64,000 nucleotides of DNA from Datnioides undecimradiatus (taxonomy: Eukaryota; Chordata; Actinopteri; Lobotiformes; Datnioididae). Made by a program: the position numbers and the translations under genes. The stretch spans positions 8,080,861 to 8,144,860 of the forward strand of contig WARS01000015.1 of the NCBI GenBank assembly GCA_008933995.1. Direction: 5' to 3'. Positions 28,433 to 40,345 of the stretch are shown piece after piece. Below the pieces are notes generated by a model that was not told the DNA's origin, searched no databases, and saw only the letters and a list, made by a program, of their open reading frames with translations. How positions within the stretch are numbered: position 1 is the first letter of the stretch; every line of letters starts with the position of its first letter.

Positions 28433-28965
28433 GCAAGAAAATATCAGAGTCATAGTATCAACAGGTTATAAAGCATCATTCCCGTCCAATCAAGCTGACT
28501 TTAAAAGGACTTCTTGTCAATATTCCTTACCAAAAGCTGCCGCACATCCATGAACCACATAGAAACAAGTATGATTTAGAAAATGAAAAGTTTGTGGGTC
28601 TCAAGCATTTATTAAAAGCCTTAAGTTTTTCAGTGTGGGACAGTGTGGGATCCTTGAGTTCAGAAGAACATGCTTTCCGCTGCCTGTTCACGCACTGCTT
28701 GTCCACTGTTACAGTATTTTCCTGCTTTTATCTAGTCCTACTACACCCTCTGCAGGTGAAAACCAAGCATGCCAACCTAGAGCCACTGCGCTGCTCTGCA
28801 GCAGTACACTTTTCAGGTGCCGTATGCATTCAGCACTTCAGGAGAAGAGAACTGACCTGAGGCCCTGATGCAGCATACGTCACTGTTAAACACTATCAAG
28901 GGACTTTATCTGTTTTACTGCCCTTTATCCTTAACTACTTCTGATACAAAAGTACATTATTAGTC

Positions 28966-29041
28966 CCATCCATCCATTTTCTGTAACCACTGTCGCGGGG
29001 GTGCTGGAGCCTATCCCAGCAGTCATTAGGCGGAAGGCATA
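28966..29041 (+). repeat. Fragment of a widespread teleost dispersed repeat
   Basis: CATCCATCCATTTTCTGTA is followed by GTCGCGGGGGTGCTGGAGCC and TATCCCAGCAGTCATTAGGC. I recognise this string, with small differences, as a short repeat found in very many copies in teleost genomes (starting ATCCATCCATTTTCTATACC). Part of the usual middle section and the right end are missing, so this is a truncated copy. The class of element was not worked out. Confidence 0.75.
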
Positions 29042-32000
29042 TTTGTCCATCAAGGGACAGTTTGAGGCAAAATGCAAAACATGAATGAGCATATATATAT
29101 ATAAAAGACAATCTGACAGCTATGCCCAACAACAGAAGAGCACACGTCAAAAAATGCAAAAATGCAAATGCATTCAAACAGAGTCAAAAAGTAAACCAGT
29201 TGACTATCATCACTTCTAAACTAATATTCCCTCTGTTTGTTTTACAAACAAGCAATCTGAAATGTACAAAATGATAATCACATGTTTATCTTTGCAGACT
29301 AGTTCAATATTATATGCCTCTTTTAATAAAAGAGGTACAAGAAACTATCACATCATAATATACAACTGTTACTACTGCTGCTACTGTTGCTGCAACTATT
29401 GTTATCAGTGCTCCAACCACTAACTCCCTCTGCCCAGATTATAGAAGGGTTGACAGTGTGGTTATTCAGACTTCTTGACTGCAAAGCTCTTACTTTCCTG
29501 ACCCTTTAACTTTCTATATGACCTTATACATGTCAATCGAAGGGCAGCAAACTAACAACTGTACTGTGCTGTGCAACTCTCCCTCTGTGCATAGGGCAAT
29601 AAAGCCTTTAGTCTGACATCGGCACCTTTCAAGCAAAGAGAAATGTCGGTATCATCAGCAGAAGTCTCCCTCAGTACCTCAGCTGTGCAGCCAAACCCTG
29701 TCATGTTTGGCATTTTGTCACTGTTCAACAATAGAGACCCAGTTATATTGGCTGTCCAACCTCTCTATTATAATGTGTGTCATTCACTTGACTTTGTTTT
29801 CTTTCCACAGTTTATGACTTTTTACATTTCCAGGAGCCACTCAGGGAATCCAAGAATGCATTCCTGCTGCACCAAGGTCTTTTTCTTCTTTTTGAAATAG
29901 TCACTTCACCTGTGTTATTGATAGTCGGGGAAAATGACACCTAATGTTGATGCTGCTGAGTATTTTCCCGGGGTAACTTATATTGAAAAGAAAACATTAC
30001 AACAAGGTGAAATATCGCTTTGGAGGCACACTTCAGCGGCTCACATTTCCATGTGTTCTCACTTTCTTTCCTTTCTTTCTCATCCCTTTAAAACCTGTTT
30101 TGTTCTTAGGCAGACGGAGAAGGGAACATATCGACGCAGTCTGTGTCTGAGTGCAGCCGGCTGTCCAAGTTAAAGTCAGTGCTCATTAATGCATCTGATT
30201 ACTCTTCAGGCAAAGGCCGATCAGCAGCCGCCTCGAACACGCACACGCACGGGTGCACAGAGCAGCTTTTTGGGGACACAGATCAATAAAGAGGCACTTC
30301 AAAAGAGCAATGAAGAGGAGGATATCGGAGAGAGGAATGTGCTGTTAGCTTAGACTCCATACTGAGAATGTAAGCAGTGGTAATGGTGAAAATAAAAGTT
30401 TTACAGAGCATAATTCACATATCTTCATTACTTAAACTAACTTCATGTTCTTATTCTATCACCATAAGGCAGACACACATAGGGCCAACCAACATTTATT
30501 GTAATTATCATTTAATTAACCAAAGGTGCAATATTAAAATAGCCCAGTAGCCCCACTTAAAGTCCACTAACTCATTTTTTGACCGTATGGGAGGATTTTA
30601 ACAGCAGAAGAAAATTTGCTCAGCTGATGAAGACCCTGTAACGTGGTCAAAAGAGTAAGTGGAGATTGTTTGTCAACTGATACGTGCGGTGTTAAAAGGG
30701 AACTGTCAAGTCAGCAAGTTGATGTTTGCTGATTAAAAAACTGTCAAGCTCAAAAGTGACATTCAGTTCACTGTCACAGAGAAATACTTTAACCTCTACA
30801 TCATTTACATATATGATGCAACGAGTATTAAATGATAGAAACAAAATTATTGTAAAATATTTGCTATGCACAGTCAAAAACTACACAAGGCACTTTTAAG
30901 CAATTCATCGACTTCAAAAATGGTGGCTGGTTAATTGTCTCAATTGTTTGCTTGACTGACCAGCCAATTGTTTCAGCTCTAAAGAAGCTACCAAACAGAA
31001 CACAAAATGCTCCTTTCAACACAACTAGAATAAAAAGCAACAATAATGATGAAGGTTACAATAACGACGTGAGTGCACAAAAAGCAGGAAGCACGAAAAG
31101 AGAGGAAGAGACTGGAAGCAACAATAAATGGGAAATAAAAGGAAAAATAGTCTGCTTTAAAGATTATTTTAAAAAATGGCCTATCACGATACTGTGGAAA
31201 CGTAGGTGACGTTATCATCACTCCAAAACTCAAAAATGTTCAGTTTACTACAATGTAAGATCAAGGAAAGCAGAAAACATCACATCATAGGCAAATTGAA
31301 AATTGTGAATAAATGCATACACTATACATATTCTACCAAAGCCCTGATTAAAATCTGACAAACAGCATTTAGCATTTAACAAAAAGCATTTCTTGGTTGT
31401 ATTACATCTCTCTTTAAAGAGGTCAAAGCTCCAGAAACACGTGTATTCTCTAGAGCTACTTTCTAACAATACAGTTGTTCTATATACTACTAAGTGTTGC
31501 TGGAGTTTTGACCTCTTTAGACTTTTATCACTTCTCTTTGCACCATAAAAGTAGGTAAATTGGTGGCAGAAACCACTGCTCCGCTCCCACGTGATCACTT
31601 GATGAAGACACTATGGCACAGTCAAAAGCTCCAAAACAAGAGAGTAAGTGCAGAGTACCATAGTTTGGTACAGTAAATCCCATCTTGACCTTACCTACAT
31701 ATGGCTGCAAACTAAGTCCACGGAGACAAAGACGACTAAAGAGAGTGAAAGAAGAAAAAAAAGACAACAAGAGAAACGTCTTGATGACATGAAAGCATGG
31801 AAATTCTGGATAGGGGCAGAGCTTTTCCTCACTGACAGACATAATCCACTGCCATTAGCAGTTAAACTGACTAAATACACCGTACAACATCTGACATTCA
31901 ACATCCTGAAAAGTCTAAACTCCTGTCGATGAAGACTGGAGGGGATTGCGGAGCCCTTGAAGACGAGATGGACAATGCACTGTTTGTGTGTGTTTGTGTG

Positions 32001-32145
32001 GCTGGTCCGAGTGGTTCTATTTATCTCTAATTACAGTCAAATACGTGAACAAAGTTTCCAGAGGAGATTCCAGTGCAGCTGGCAGCTATTCAGTTCATCT
32101 ACTCTCGTGTGTGTGTGTCACTTTCAGTGTTTTAACTAGGCCTTT

Positions 32146-32150
<5 letters not shown>

Positions 32151-32179
<29 letters not shown>
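32151..32179. repeat. (TG)n microsatellite
   Basis: An uninterrupted TG run is preceded by shorter GT runs at about 32107-32118 and 32137-32149. Confidence 0.95.
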
Positions 32180-32580
32180 TGGTTTATGTCAAAAAGGTCT
32201 ATCCCATAATAACTGACAGCTATCATTATCACTTCCTTTGTCTTTGCTCTCCCTCTAATCTGGCTAATTGAATCTGCTAATGTCAATATACAACGTGATC
32301 TGCAATTCTGTTTGATTGAACTGATGGAGCCTCGCTGACGTTCCTGCCAGCAAAAACCCAACTACTGACAGCTAGATGGACAGCCAATCAGAGCGGGCGA
32401 TGAGGCCCTGGTTTACTGACCAATGGCCAAGAAACACTATTCACTTTGACAGTTCGTCTTTTCCAGGGTTTCATGTTGTTCCACGGAGAAACACATCCCT
32501 CCCAATCTCACACGCTTGTGTGAGAGAGAGCTGGGATACGTGGTGAAAGGACGGGCGGGAAGCTCTGATTGTACATGCAG

Positions 32581-32690
32581 AGTGGTAATTACACCTAAAT
32601 TGAGGGCACATGGTAATCTATGTTAGGTCATCTCCAATTCCACTTACATTTCCACATTTTGCACTAATTAAAACGGTAAATAATCAGAGC
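32581..32690. promoter_or_regulatory. Candidate conserved noncoding element
   Basis: This repeat-free AT-rich stretch contains GGTAATTACACC, CTAAATTGAG, GGTAATCTATG, CTCCAATTCC, GCACTAATTAAAACGG and TAAATAATCAGAG. The density of TAATTA/TAATC homeodomain-type cores in about 110 bases is higher than in the surroundings. The assignment is based on pattern only. Confidence 0.33.
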
Positions 32691-34090
32691 CTGTGTGTGT
32701 GTGTATGTGTAGGCAGACACAATGTCTATGAGATGAGCCAGTAGAGGAATCTTCCCATCACATTGCAGGAAAATTAAGTGCACACTCTTTGATTTTAACA
32801 AGACAGGGAAGCAGATAATTTTTTTTTTAAAGAGTGGAAAAGAGAGAAGAAAAGTGCTTCCCCAGCAAAAATGTTTGCAGATTGCGATGTGCGTTTAATT
32901 GAAAGGAACACTGGAGCAAAGTTAGCGACATGGGAAGATGGGTGACAAGAGGTTTTTGCAGCTTATATTTGGTCCACCAGTTGATCTATGAAACTGACAG
33001 AACTCAGAGTTAAACTTTCAGGGCTGCCTCTCCCCCCTACGGCAAATTGAAGTGAGATGAGGAAAAGGGGAATTTGCTATTCTCAGAGCCTTTGCCCTTC
33101 GAGGTGGTGGAAGAGAACAGAATATGAATGGGGGGAGAAAAGAAAACACTTCAGAAGATGAAAACAAGCCTTGAAAGGCAACTGGTGCAATATAACCAAC
33201 TCTGGCATAAATACTGGATGAACGCCAATAAAGAATGCAGGGTAGATGTCAAAAGCAGTGGGGCACAGAGACACCAGAGTCACCTGCTTTTTCACAAAAA
33301 CACACTCTTAGCCCAGGGTTATCTGTAGCCCTGGGCTGATTTGGCCCCGAGCTAACAAGCAATGAAAGAGCAAGCGTCAATTTGTCAACTGTAAACAAAA
33401 TTTGGAGACACTAGTCACTGCTGGAGACATCCTCAGCATTGCATTAGCAACGTTTCACCTGTCATTTGTTAAAAAAATAATACTAATAATAACCGGCTTG
33501 CCCTTCAGTATGATAATCAAGACAGGAATTTATGCAATGTCCTTTAACTTGCACGTTTCTAATTAAAGCAACATTGAAAAATGTCACAATTGCACATCTT
33601 GCGTCACAGCAGAACACCAAACAAATCTCCACTCCACTTTAAGTCTCTAAAACCTCCCTCAACATAAGTTATCAAACAACCAAGACCTTGAGCTTTGTGT
33701 TTAATACTATTTACCATGATGACAGGAAAACAAGAAACAGAGCAACATTAGCAGAATCTCTCCTAATACTGTTAGCATTTTTTAAAAGATATTTAACCAT
33801 CTACAGAGCTGGATATGGTCTTAACAAAGAGAAAAGGCCCTCCAGCATGGAACTGAAACCACAGCTATGACAAGAAGCAGAGAGGAGAAGAAAGAAAAAA
33901 ATGCATGTGGGTGTGCACATGACAAAGAAAAAGGCAGAGGGCGAGCAAAAGACCACACAGAAACATCCTGCAGCAATTCAATTATTCAATTTTAGAGGAG
34001 GAGAAAGAGAGGGCAGATCAGAGTGAGTGAAAGGCTCATCCTCATCTGTGATTGATTAGGAGAGACAGAGATCCTTGTATCGCAAGAGGG

Positions 34091-34116
34091 GAGAGGAGAG
34101 GAGAGGAGAGGAGAGA
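34091..34116. repeat. (GAGAG)n pentanucleotide repeat
   Basis: Five tandem GAGAG/GGAGA units form a pure purine tract on the + strand. Confidence 0.92.
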
Positions 34117-34904
34117 GGCTTTCACTATACTGTCCCATGACTGAGCAATTTATAGCACACTAAAAACCAAAAAGCCCATCTCAATGTTATTTCCTGGATC
34201 AGTTTGTGTAGAGAACAAAGGGTTCGGCTCACACTGTGGTCCCAGAGGCGTTCACCCATTCATTTTCATACACTTTTCAGAAAAGCCTTTTTCCACACCG
34301 CCTCAGACCCTTTTACGTGGTCTATAAACAGCTGACCTGGGGTGAAATAAGATCCTTAAAGTATAAATGGTTGAGTCACCTGTTAAATTCTTCATGTGCA
34401 ACGCAATATTTAGAATTATTACATTAAAGCAGCCTGTGTAACTTGAGATCCACTGCTAAACGAGTACAAAAGCAAAACATAAAAAAAAACATGTGTTGCA
34501 TATATTTCCAACATATTTGCATATATTTGGATCTCTCAGTGCAGTCATACTCAGCCAAACCCATTCAGAGACTGTACCTCCAACTATTTTCCCACAAAGC
34601 AACAAAATCAGTTTCTTCTTCCTGAGAAGTTGGAGGAGAGAGCCTTAGGTAGTCTTTCAAGCTGTCAGAGAGAATAAATGGCCTCAGTGGAAAAATGTAA
34701 GTGTTTCTGGGTCGTCTTAATTCCTGGCAAACTTAATGACAATTTTAGGCCAAGCAACAGAGCACCTAGACATAACAATTCCCATACAAGCTCAGCCCAT
34801 TTCTCTCCGATCTAATGACAGGAAGCTAAAATAACTGCGACGATCTTGCGTCTGAAAAATGACTGTCTGAAATTGATACTGCTGCGCTGAAATGTTATCA
34901 GCAG

Positions 34905-35040
34905 CAATATTAATCTCTCACCTAGTGGTAATCGCTAATTTCATATGCTATTAAGTTGATGAATGGGGTTTTAACAAACTGAGCTATTGTTAACAACTTA
35001 AAGCAGACTAATTCATCAAGGTCATGATTACTCATGGACT
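34905..35040. promoter_or_regulatory. Candidate conserved noncoding element close to the fbxl17 exons
   Basis: The stretch is rich in AATATTAATC, GGTAATCGCTAATTTCATAT, GACTAATTCATCAAGGTCATG and GATTACTCATG motifs. These include homeodomain cores and an AAGGTCA nuclear-receptor half site. It contains no tandem repeats. It lies about 1.2 kb downstream (in the fbxl17 sense) of the last visible exon. Enhancer function is inference. Confidence 0.33.
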
Positions 35041-36230
35041 GCAAAGAAATATTAGCTGGAAAAAGTGCAAGAGTATTAGTGAGAAAAGGAAGATCTGAAT
35101 AAAAAAAGGTGAGAAACAGACATGGCAAATGATTATTTATGTTTCCTTGCTCTATCAGAATCAAATAGTTTGCGAAAAATACGGTAAGAGAGAATATGTG
35201 GCTGGAGCACTGCACAACTCTGCATTAGTATCAGTGAGCTATAACCTAAAAAAAAAGCAACTGGCAGGCCTTCATCAGAAACTGTAAAACAGTGACATCT
35301 AGTGAAGGTTTAAGGTAGTATGTCGTTTATTCTGTGCCTGCCGTTTTAATTAAAATAAGTATGATGAGGAGGAAGGTCATGCATTGTTCATGATGTATAA
35401 AACAAAACCAGCTGCGACTAAACTGACTAAGGCACTGGTCAGCAAACATATGCACAAGTCCTCACATTTGCATTCACATTAACATATATGAACCGCATAT
35501 ATTCAAGCATTAATAAGTTAAAGGTGTTTCAAACAAAGATCTACACAGCTCATCATGCAGGGAACCAGTGGAATACTCGTTCCGTTCTTCATTTTTGGTG
35601 GTTACGTCTCTGCTCTGGTCTGTAGTGCACTGCTTAAGTATGTCGTTTGTTTACATGACCAGCAGGAGTCAGTCCAGTGTGGACAGAAAGCACCCAGTGT
35701 TACATGATGGAAAGCGATAGTTGAGTGCTTGCTTAACATAAGAACGTATTGTTATGGCAGTCGCATACTTTTTTCTGCCAAAGTCAATGTGGGGAAGGGG
35801 AAGAAGAACACAACAACATTCAGCTGATTCAGAGAAACTTAACAGAAAGAGAATAAATGAATAAATCTGTATAGTAATATTGATGTCATCTGTCCCCTTT
35901 AAGCTGGTGCTGCACTTAATGTGTTGGCAGAGGGTACATCGAGTAAAGTTTTGGGCTGCACTGGTGCATGAAATTTTCAACTCCAACACTGCAGTAATCA
36001 AAAATCACAGTAAAGAAATGCAGACGACAAGGCCACAGTGGTCTAATAATCGCATTATGACCCCAGAAAATGAGGAGTAGCCTCATTGCTGAGGTACGTA
36101 CCTATGGAGAGCCTACATGAGATAAGGGCACACTTAAAGAGCTTCACATTTCCAAACAGAGATGAACCTGGGCTACTGCAGAGCAGAAACTTTAAAGCAT
36201 GCAAAGTAAGACCAGACGTGTGGGACTAAC

Positions 36231-38565
36231 CAGTTTGTTCTCTTGCAAGTAGAGTCTTTGCAGTTTACAACATCCTCTAGCCAAGGCCACCATGCCTTCA
36301 TCTGTGATACCATAGCATTGACCCAAGTGGATATCCTTTAGCTCACTGCAGTGCTCTCCCAGCTAAAGGCATAAAAGGAGAAATTGTTGGTTATATACAA
36401 GATTAAACACTATATATCTTTATTGAAGTATTGCTTCATAACAAAAGAGCGTATCACAGATCTTGACACTGAAAGAGAAGCTTTGGATCTCATTTCTTTT
36501 TTCTTGTTACTCTAAATGCATACCTTCTTCAGGGCTTCATCTGTTAGTTTGTCCTGGTTGCCCACGTGCACTTTCACCAGCAGAGGGCAGTGTGTAGCCA
36601 ACGCCGACAGAGATATGTCCCCAAGCTGCTTGCAGCGGTACGCTGTATACTTCTGCAGGCCTGGACAGTGTGAGGCCAGCGAGGATACACCATGGTCATG
36701 GACCCCTCTGCAATCCGAGATGTTGATCTCTGTCACATTCTGCCTCCTGGAGGCTATTTTAACCAGGAGATCATCGTTTACCTGAGGGATATGGTAACAC
36801 AAAGTCAGTTTAAAGAACAAAACTTAGCAGCTATAGTTTTGTCAAGACACTAGGGCTCCTACTGATCACGCATTCTGAGCCAGAGCATTAACTTAATGTC
36901 TGAAATGTTAAAAACTGAAAGGATAAAAGGAAACCACTATAACAGAATTACAGAATAATTCCTGAAGACAAGTGAGACAAAAATGCACTGCTTACTTGTT
37001 GTAGGCCACTGAGGTCGATTTGCTTCCAGAACTGGAAGTCCAAGCAAAGGTCCCTCCAGTACTTACACACCAGAGAGGCACACAGACAGCGCTCCTTCAC
37101 TGTCAAGTGGGAGAGCACCTGAAAGGAGGGAAAAAAAGAGGATATAATGCACAAAAACAAATGCATTCAGCATGCATGTTTCCAGTCCGGTAAAATCCAT
37201 ACAACCACAATTCAGATGCTGAGATTTGTTTCTCAAAAAATATGAATGAACAGAATGTTTCCCACCAAAGTTAAACTCTAGCTTAGTAGCTTTCAATGTG
37301 CAACAATATCAGTAAATGTAAACAACGATTAAAGACAAAAAGACAAGTTAACTCTTTGATGATGAACACTGACCTTAAGAAGGATGGAGGAAGGCAGATG
37401 GTTGATACTTAAGTGATCAGCAGCATCAGAACTTTTCGCCTGGCAGTCGTCATAATGATGCAGGCAGCAGGGGGATGAGTCAGAACTGTGGGGCAAATCC
37501 GCATGAAGACTCAACCCGCAGCAGCCATCAGCAGGTGAGGAGGAAGAGGAGGATGCAGAGGAAGAAGAAGCAGAGGAGGAGGGAAGAGAACATAAGGGAA
37601 GGTGGCAGTGGCCAGTTTCAGAGTTCGAGGCAGCCTCTCCCCCACCTCCTCCCACTCCTCCATTCTCCAGCCCTCCGTCCGGGGCAGCGAAGGCGCAGCG
37701 TGGCTGCTTACAGGGGGTGCACCTCTGCACCTCTGAGCATTTCCTCTTACACACCTGCTCCAGGGACACAAACACACACACACACACACTGATTAGCCAG
37801 GTAGCCAGTTAGTAGCTCTTTAATTTGAGTGTGACGTTTTTGACTCCTGCAGTTCTTTTACTACATCTTGTAGCTACCGTAAACCACATCACTGTGCGAT
37901 GTTTAGCTTGAAAACACATGGAGTGTGTTGCATGTAACATTCAGAGAACTGGTCGTAGAGAACGTATTGGGGCTCAATTAACCATTAGCAGCATCACTGG
38001 TACACATCTGGATCCCTGCTGTATCTCCTTCAACCATAATTTTTGGTACTGTTGCAGTACAGCTGCAGTGCCCTACCATCTCAGTGTAGTCGCTGGTGCA
38101 GCCAGGCACAGGTACAGGTATGGGCACGGTCACAGACACCCCAGCAGTTCGGAACAGCGCTGGTGGTGCAATCAGTTTTGCAGGAACAGCTGATAAAAGG
38201 CTCCTCCCTTGACCCTCCCAGATAGCCAACTCTCGTGGTGACAGCAGGAACTTGGAGCAGTCCTCAGGAGATGCGAGTGTTGCGTATCGCTCAGCGAGCT
38301 TGGAGGCAGCTGCTGCTCCAATGCCAACTCCACCCACACCAGGGACACTGATTCCAGTGATGCTGTTGTGACGGCACCTGCTGCCGTTGACGCTGGCCTC
38401 CAAATGGTCACTGTCGTCTTCAAGACCGGTGCTGTTGCTGTGGACGATGAAACAGAGCATGCAAGGCAGCTGCAGGAAACAGTTCCTCTTCTTCTTCTTC
38501 CTGTGGTGCAACTTGCGTGTCCTCTTCTTCAGGCGGTAACCATTTTTCGAGAGAAGATGGCCCAT
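36231..38565 (-). CDS. fbxl17: F-box/LRR protein 17 (SCF ubiquitin-ligase substrate receptor), 5' five exons
   Basis: Coding exons, in transcript order on the minus strand, are 38565-38077, 37754-37374, 37118-36996, 36781-36524 and 36362-36231. All junctions are phase 0 with GT-AG introns and give 461 residues. The protein begins MGHLLSK and carries GPCMLCF-like CMLCFIVHS (about residues 36-44), a low-complexity Ser/Gly region and a conserved CTPCKQPRC motif. The F-box follows: INHLPSSILLK ends exon 2, and VLSHL...CKYWRDLCLDFQFWK lies in exon 3 (about 280-327). LRRs then start with EINISDCRG, TAYRCKQLGD, VHVGNQDKLTDEAL and IHLGQCYGITDEGM. This matches human FBXL17, which recognises mis-paired BTB-domain dimers and presents them to the SKP1-CUL1 ligase. 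The human protein has about 700 residues, so roughly the last 240 (remaining LRRs) are outside the window or were not found. The start codon is the one aligning with human MGHLLSK. The identification is firm. Confidence 0.95.
37771..37789 (-). repeat. UG-repeat just upstream of the fbxl17 exon 2 acceptor
   Basis: A (CA)n tract on + reads (TG)n in the fbxl17 transcript. It sits at about 17-35 bases before the acceptor at 37755/37754, followed by TTTGTGTCCCTGGAGCAG. It therefore occupies the place of the usual polypyrimidine tract of this short (322-base) intron. UG repeats near acceptors are known binding sites for TDP-43 and CELF-type splicing regulators. Any effect here is inference. Confidence 0.9.
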
Positions 38566-40345
38566 ATAGATGATTCAAAGAAACTCTAGAACCACAAGAA
38601 TCAATATGTTAGTAAACATATTATTCAGCTGTGTTCTGAGGACTTCTCATTCAGATAAGCTGCAGATCAGAAACATGGCAGAGTTTAATGCTGACTTGCA
38701 ACAAACATACATACAAGAGCTTTGTACAAATAAAAGTATACAAAATTAGCAAGTTTAGGATTTATGTCATTAAATATTTTTGGAAAAAATACATAAATGA
38801 GGCAACGCATTCAATTAACTTTGAGTTCTTGATAGTTTTTAATAATCAATCACAGTTCAAACCTCAATTCCTAACATTTTGTGTAGTCTCATGTATTGAT
38901 ATCATATCTTTTACCAGTAAAAAAAAAATCCAACCCAATTTTTTATTGTGGCAAAAGCAAATATTTCAACATCAATTTCACAATTTCACAATTGCACAGA
39001 CCTGTGCCAACAATGAATGGCAATGGTCAAGTTCCTCTGCTGGCAATATCTCCTGGCATAACTATATAATCCATACACACACAAAAACTAGTATCTGAGC
39101 ATTTCTCTTCCCTTTCCCTGGCTTTTGAACAAAATTCTCCCTTTGTGTTTCCCTGCAAAGAGCAACTGCACAGAGCTGGATTGACAGTAACACAAAGGAG
39201 GTATTTTCACAAACATACCCACTTGATTGCCTGACTCAGGCAGAAGGATCTATCTTATTATCTTCAGATACACTTCAGAGTGGCACTGAGGTTTTACACA
39301 GAACAAAGACTGTGCTCCTCTTCACTTACATTTGGTGTTAGATGCCTTCACTACCAGTATGGACAGAGGGAGCAATCACAGTAGCCAATAACAAGTTGAC
39401 ACGTGAGTATAGTATTAAGATAGTGCTGAAAAATGTGAACCTACGCTTCCAGTGTCAAGGACGATCACGATAGAACTATATATACTGAAACAGCTGGGAA
39501 GATATATTATGCTGAAAATAGACTAGTCACTCATCTCCCCATGCAATATACAGCAACATCCCAGCATGATATCATGATGAAACACTGTCCTTGTTTGTAA
39601 AAAGCAATTGTACTTGGAATGACATAAACCTGAAGTGTAGCACATAACAAAGGAGCGGTGAGATGTATAGATTAGCCCTCTGTCGAAACCACTTGTGTTA
39701 TGAAGGCGTTTTTAATCACATGCTAAAACCGTACTTGCTTGTGTCAGAGAACAAAATAACAGCTTTATTACTCTCACACTGCAGCATTGCAAGGAAATGG
39801 CAACGACGCCTCGGCTGATTGCAGCCGATCGAAGAGATGTAAACAGTGAACAGGTGGTCATTTGTTTAGCATACACACATATACATACACACACCAGGGA
39901 GTCTTGACGCGATGCTTGTGTTTTGTCTCAAGTCGCGAGAGCTTGATGTCTAAAATTTCCTCCAAATTAACAGATTTACACCCTCGCTTATAGAGAAAGA
40001 CACGGTTCCGTTGCTAACCCAGTTCAGCTTTCTAAAAGGCTAGCTTTCTCCATCACTAGCTGCTAAGTTAGCTGTAGACCCAACATGAAACATCTCTCAC
40101 CACTTCACACGGTGCTCCCACACACCGGACGGTGCTCGCATAATAGTGATATGCTGCACGGTCAAGAGGAGCGCTGACAAGTCCCGACAGAGAGACACGA
40201 ACGCAAGAACACCTGCAAGTGAACTAGCTTAGTGTTTATCCAAACAGTGGCAGCTCTGGCTCTGCTGCTGCTGCTGCTCTTGAGAACAACACTTCCGCAC
40301 CGAGAGGGCAGCGGGAAGGAAGCCGACGAGGGCGATTCGTAATTC
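38566..40345 (-). promoter_or_regulatory. fbxl17: fbxl17 5' UTR region, probable leader intron and promoter
   Basis: No coding exon lies upstream of the fbxl17 start. Fifteen to thirty bases before the ATG the minus strand reads TTCTTGTGGTTCTAG then AGTTTC, an acceptor-like sequence. A strong donor (GAAGTG then GTGAGAG) lies at 40101/40100. The simplest reading is a noncoding first exon from about 40101 to 40300, joined by a 1.5-kb leader intron. The candidate exon is GC-rich for this window and includes a CTG/CAG repeat at about 40262-40279. The sequence 40280-40370, with several CG dinucleotides, is the likely promoter. The intron is otherwise AT-rich, with nothing else recognised. RNA evidence is needed. 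Confidence 0.5.

Larger units (their letters stand above)
1..36230 (-). other. fbxl17: Noncoding region, probably a giant 3' intron of fbxl17
   Basis: No exon of a known gene was recognised here by eye on either strand. The last visible fbxl17 exon ends in a normal donor at 36231, and about 240 C-terminal residues of that protein (the later leucine-rich repeats) are missing, so the remaining exons should lie to the left of position 1 or be hidden in this stretch. Human FBXL17 is known for very long introns, which fits. The open frames here are short, lack homology that I recognise and often run through CA/GT or GA repeats. The notable contents (microsatellites, retrotransposon pieces, a hairpin, G-rich tracts and AT-rich candidate enhancers) are listed separately. 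The rest is unremarkable AT-rich vertebrate noncoding DNA, with GA-rich purine tracts around 13.8-14.6, 17.5-17.7, 26.5-27.0 and 33.9-34.1 kb. That this is one intron is an inference. Confidence 0.6.

Noticed and set aside
32759..32780. ATCACATTGCAGG resembling the start of miR-23
   Set aside because: Only the first ten bases agree, the rest differs, and no complementary arm forms a precursor hairpin nearby. The real miR-23b cluster is close to this block in human, which made the resemblance tempting.
1..36230. Search for the remaining fbxl17 LRR exons
   Set aside because: I looked on the minus strand for the strings expected from the human protein (for example GFMGCSV and LCLNWIIND equivalents) and saw none. 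Short exons could be missed by eye; a translated alignment of vertebrate FBXL17 would settle it.
37475..37792. Plus-strand open frame antisense to fbxl17 exon 2
   Set aside because: It is the complement of a Ser/Gly-rich coding exon and gives a low-complexity Arg/Gln-rich shadow.
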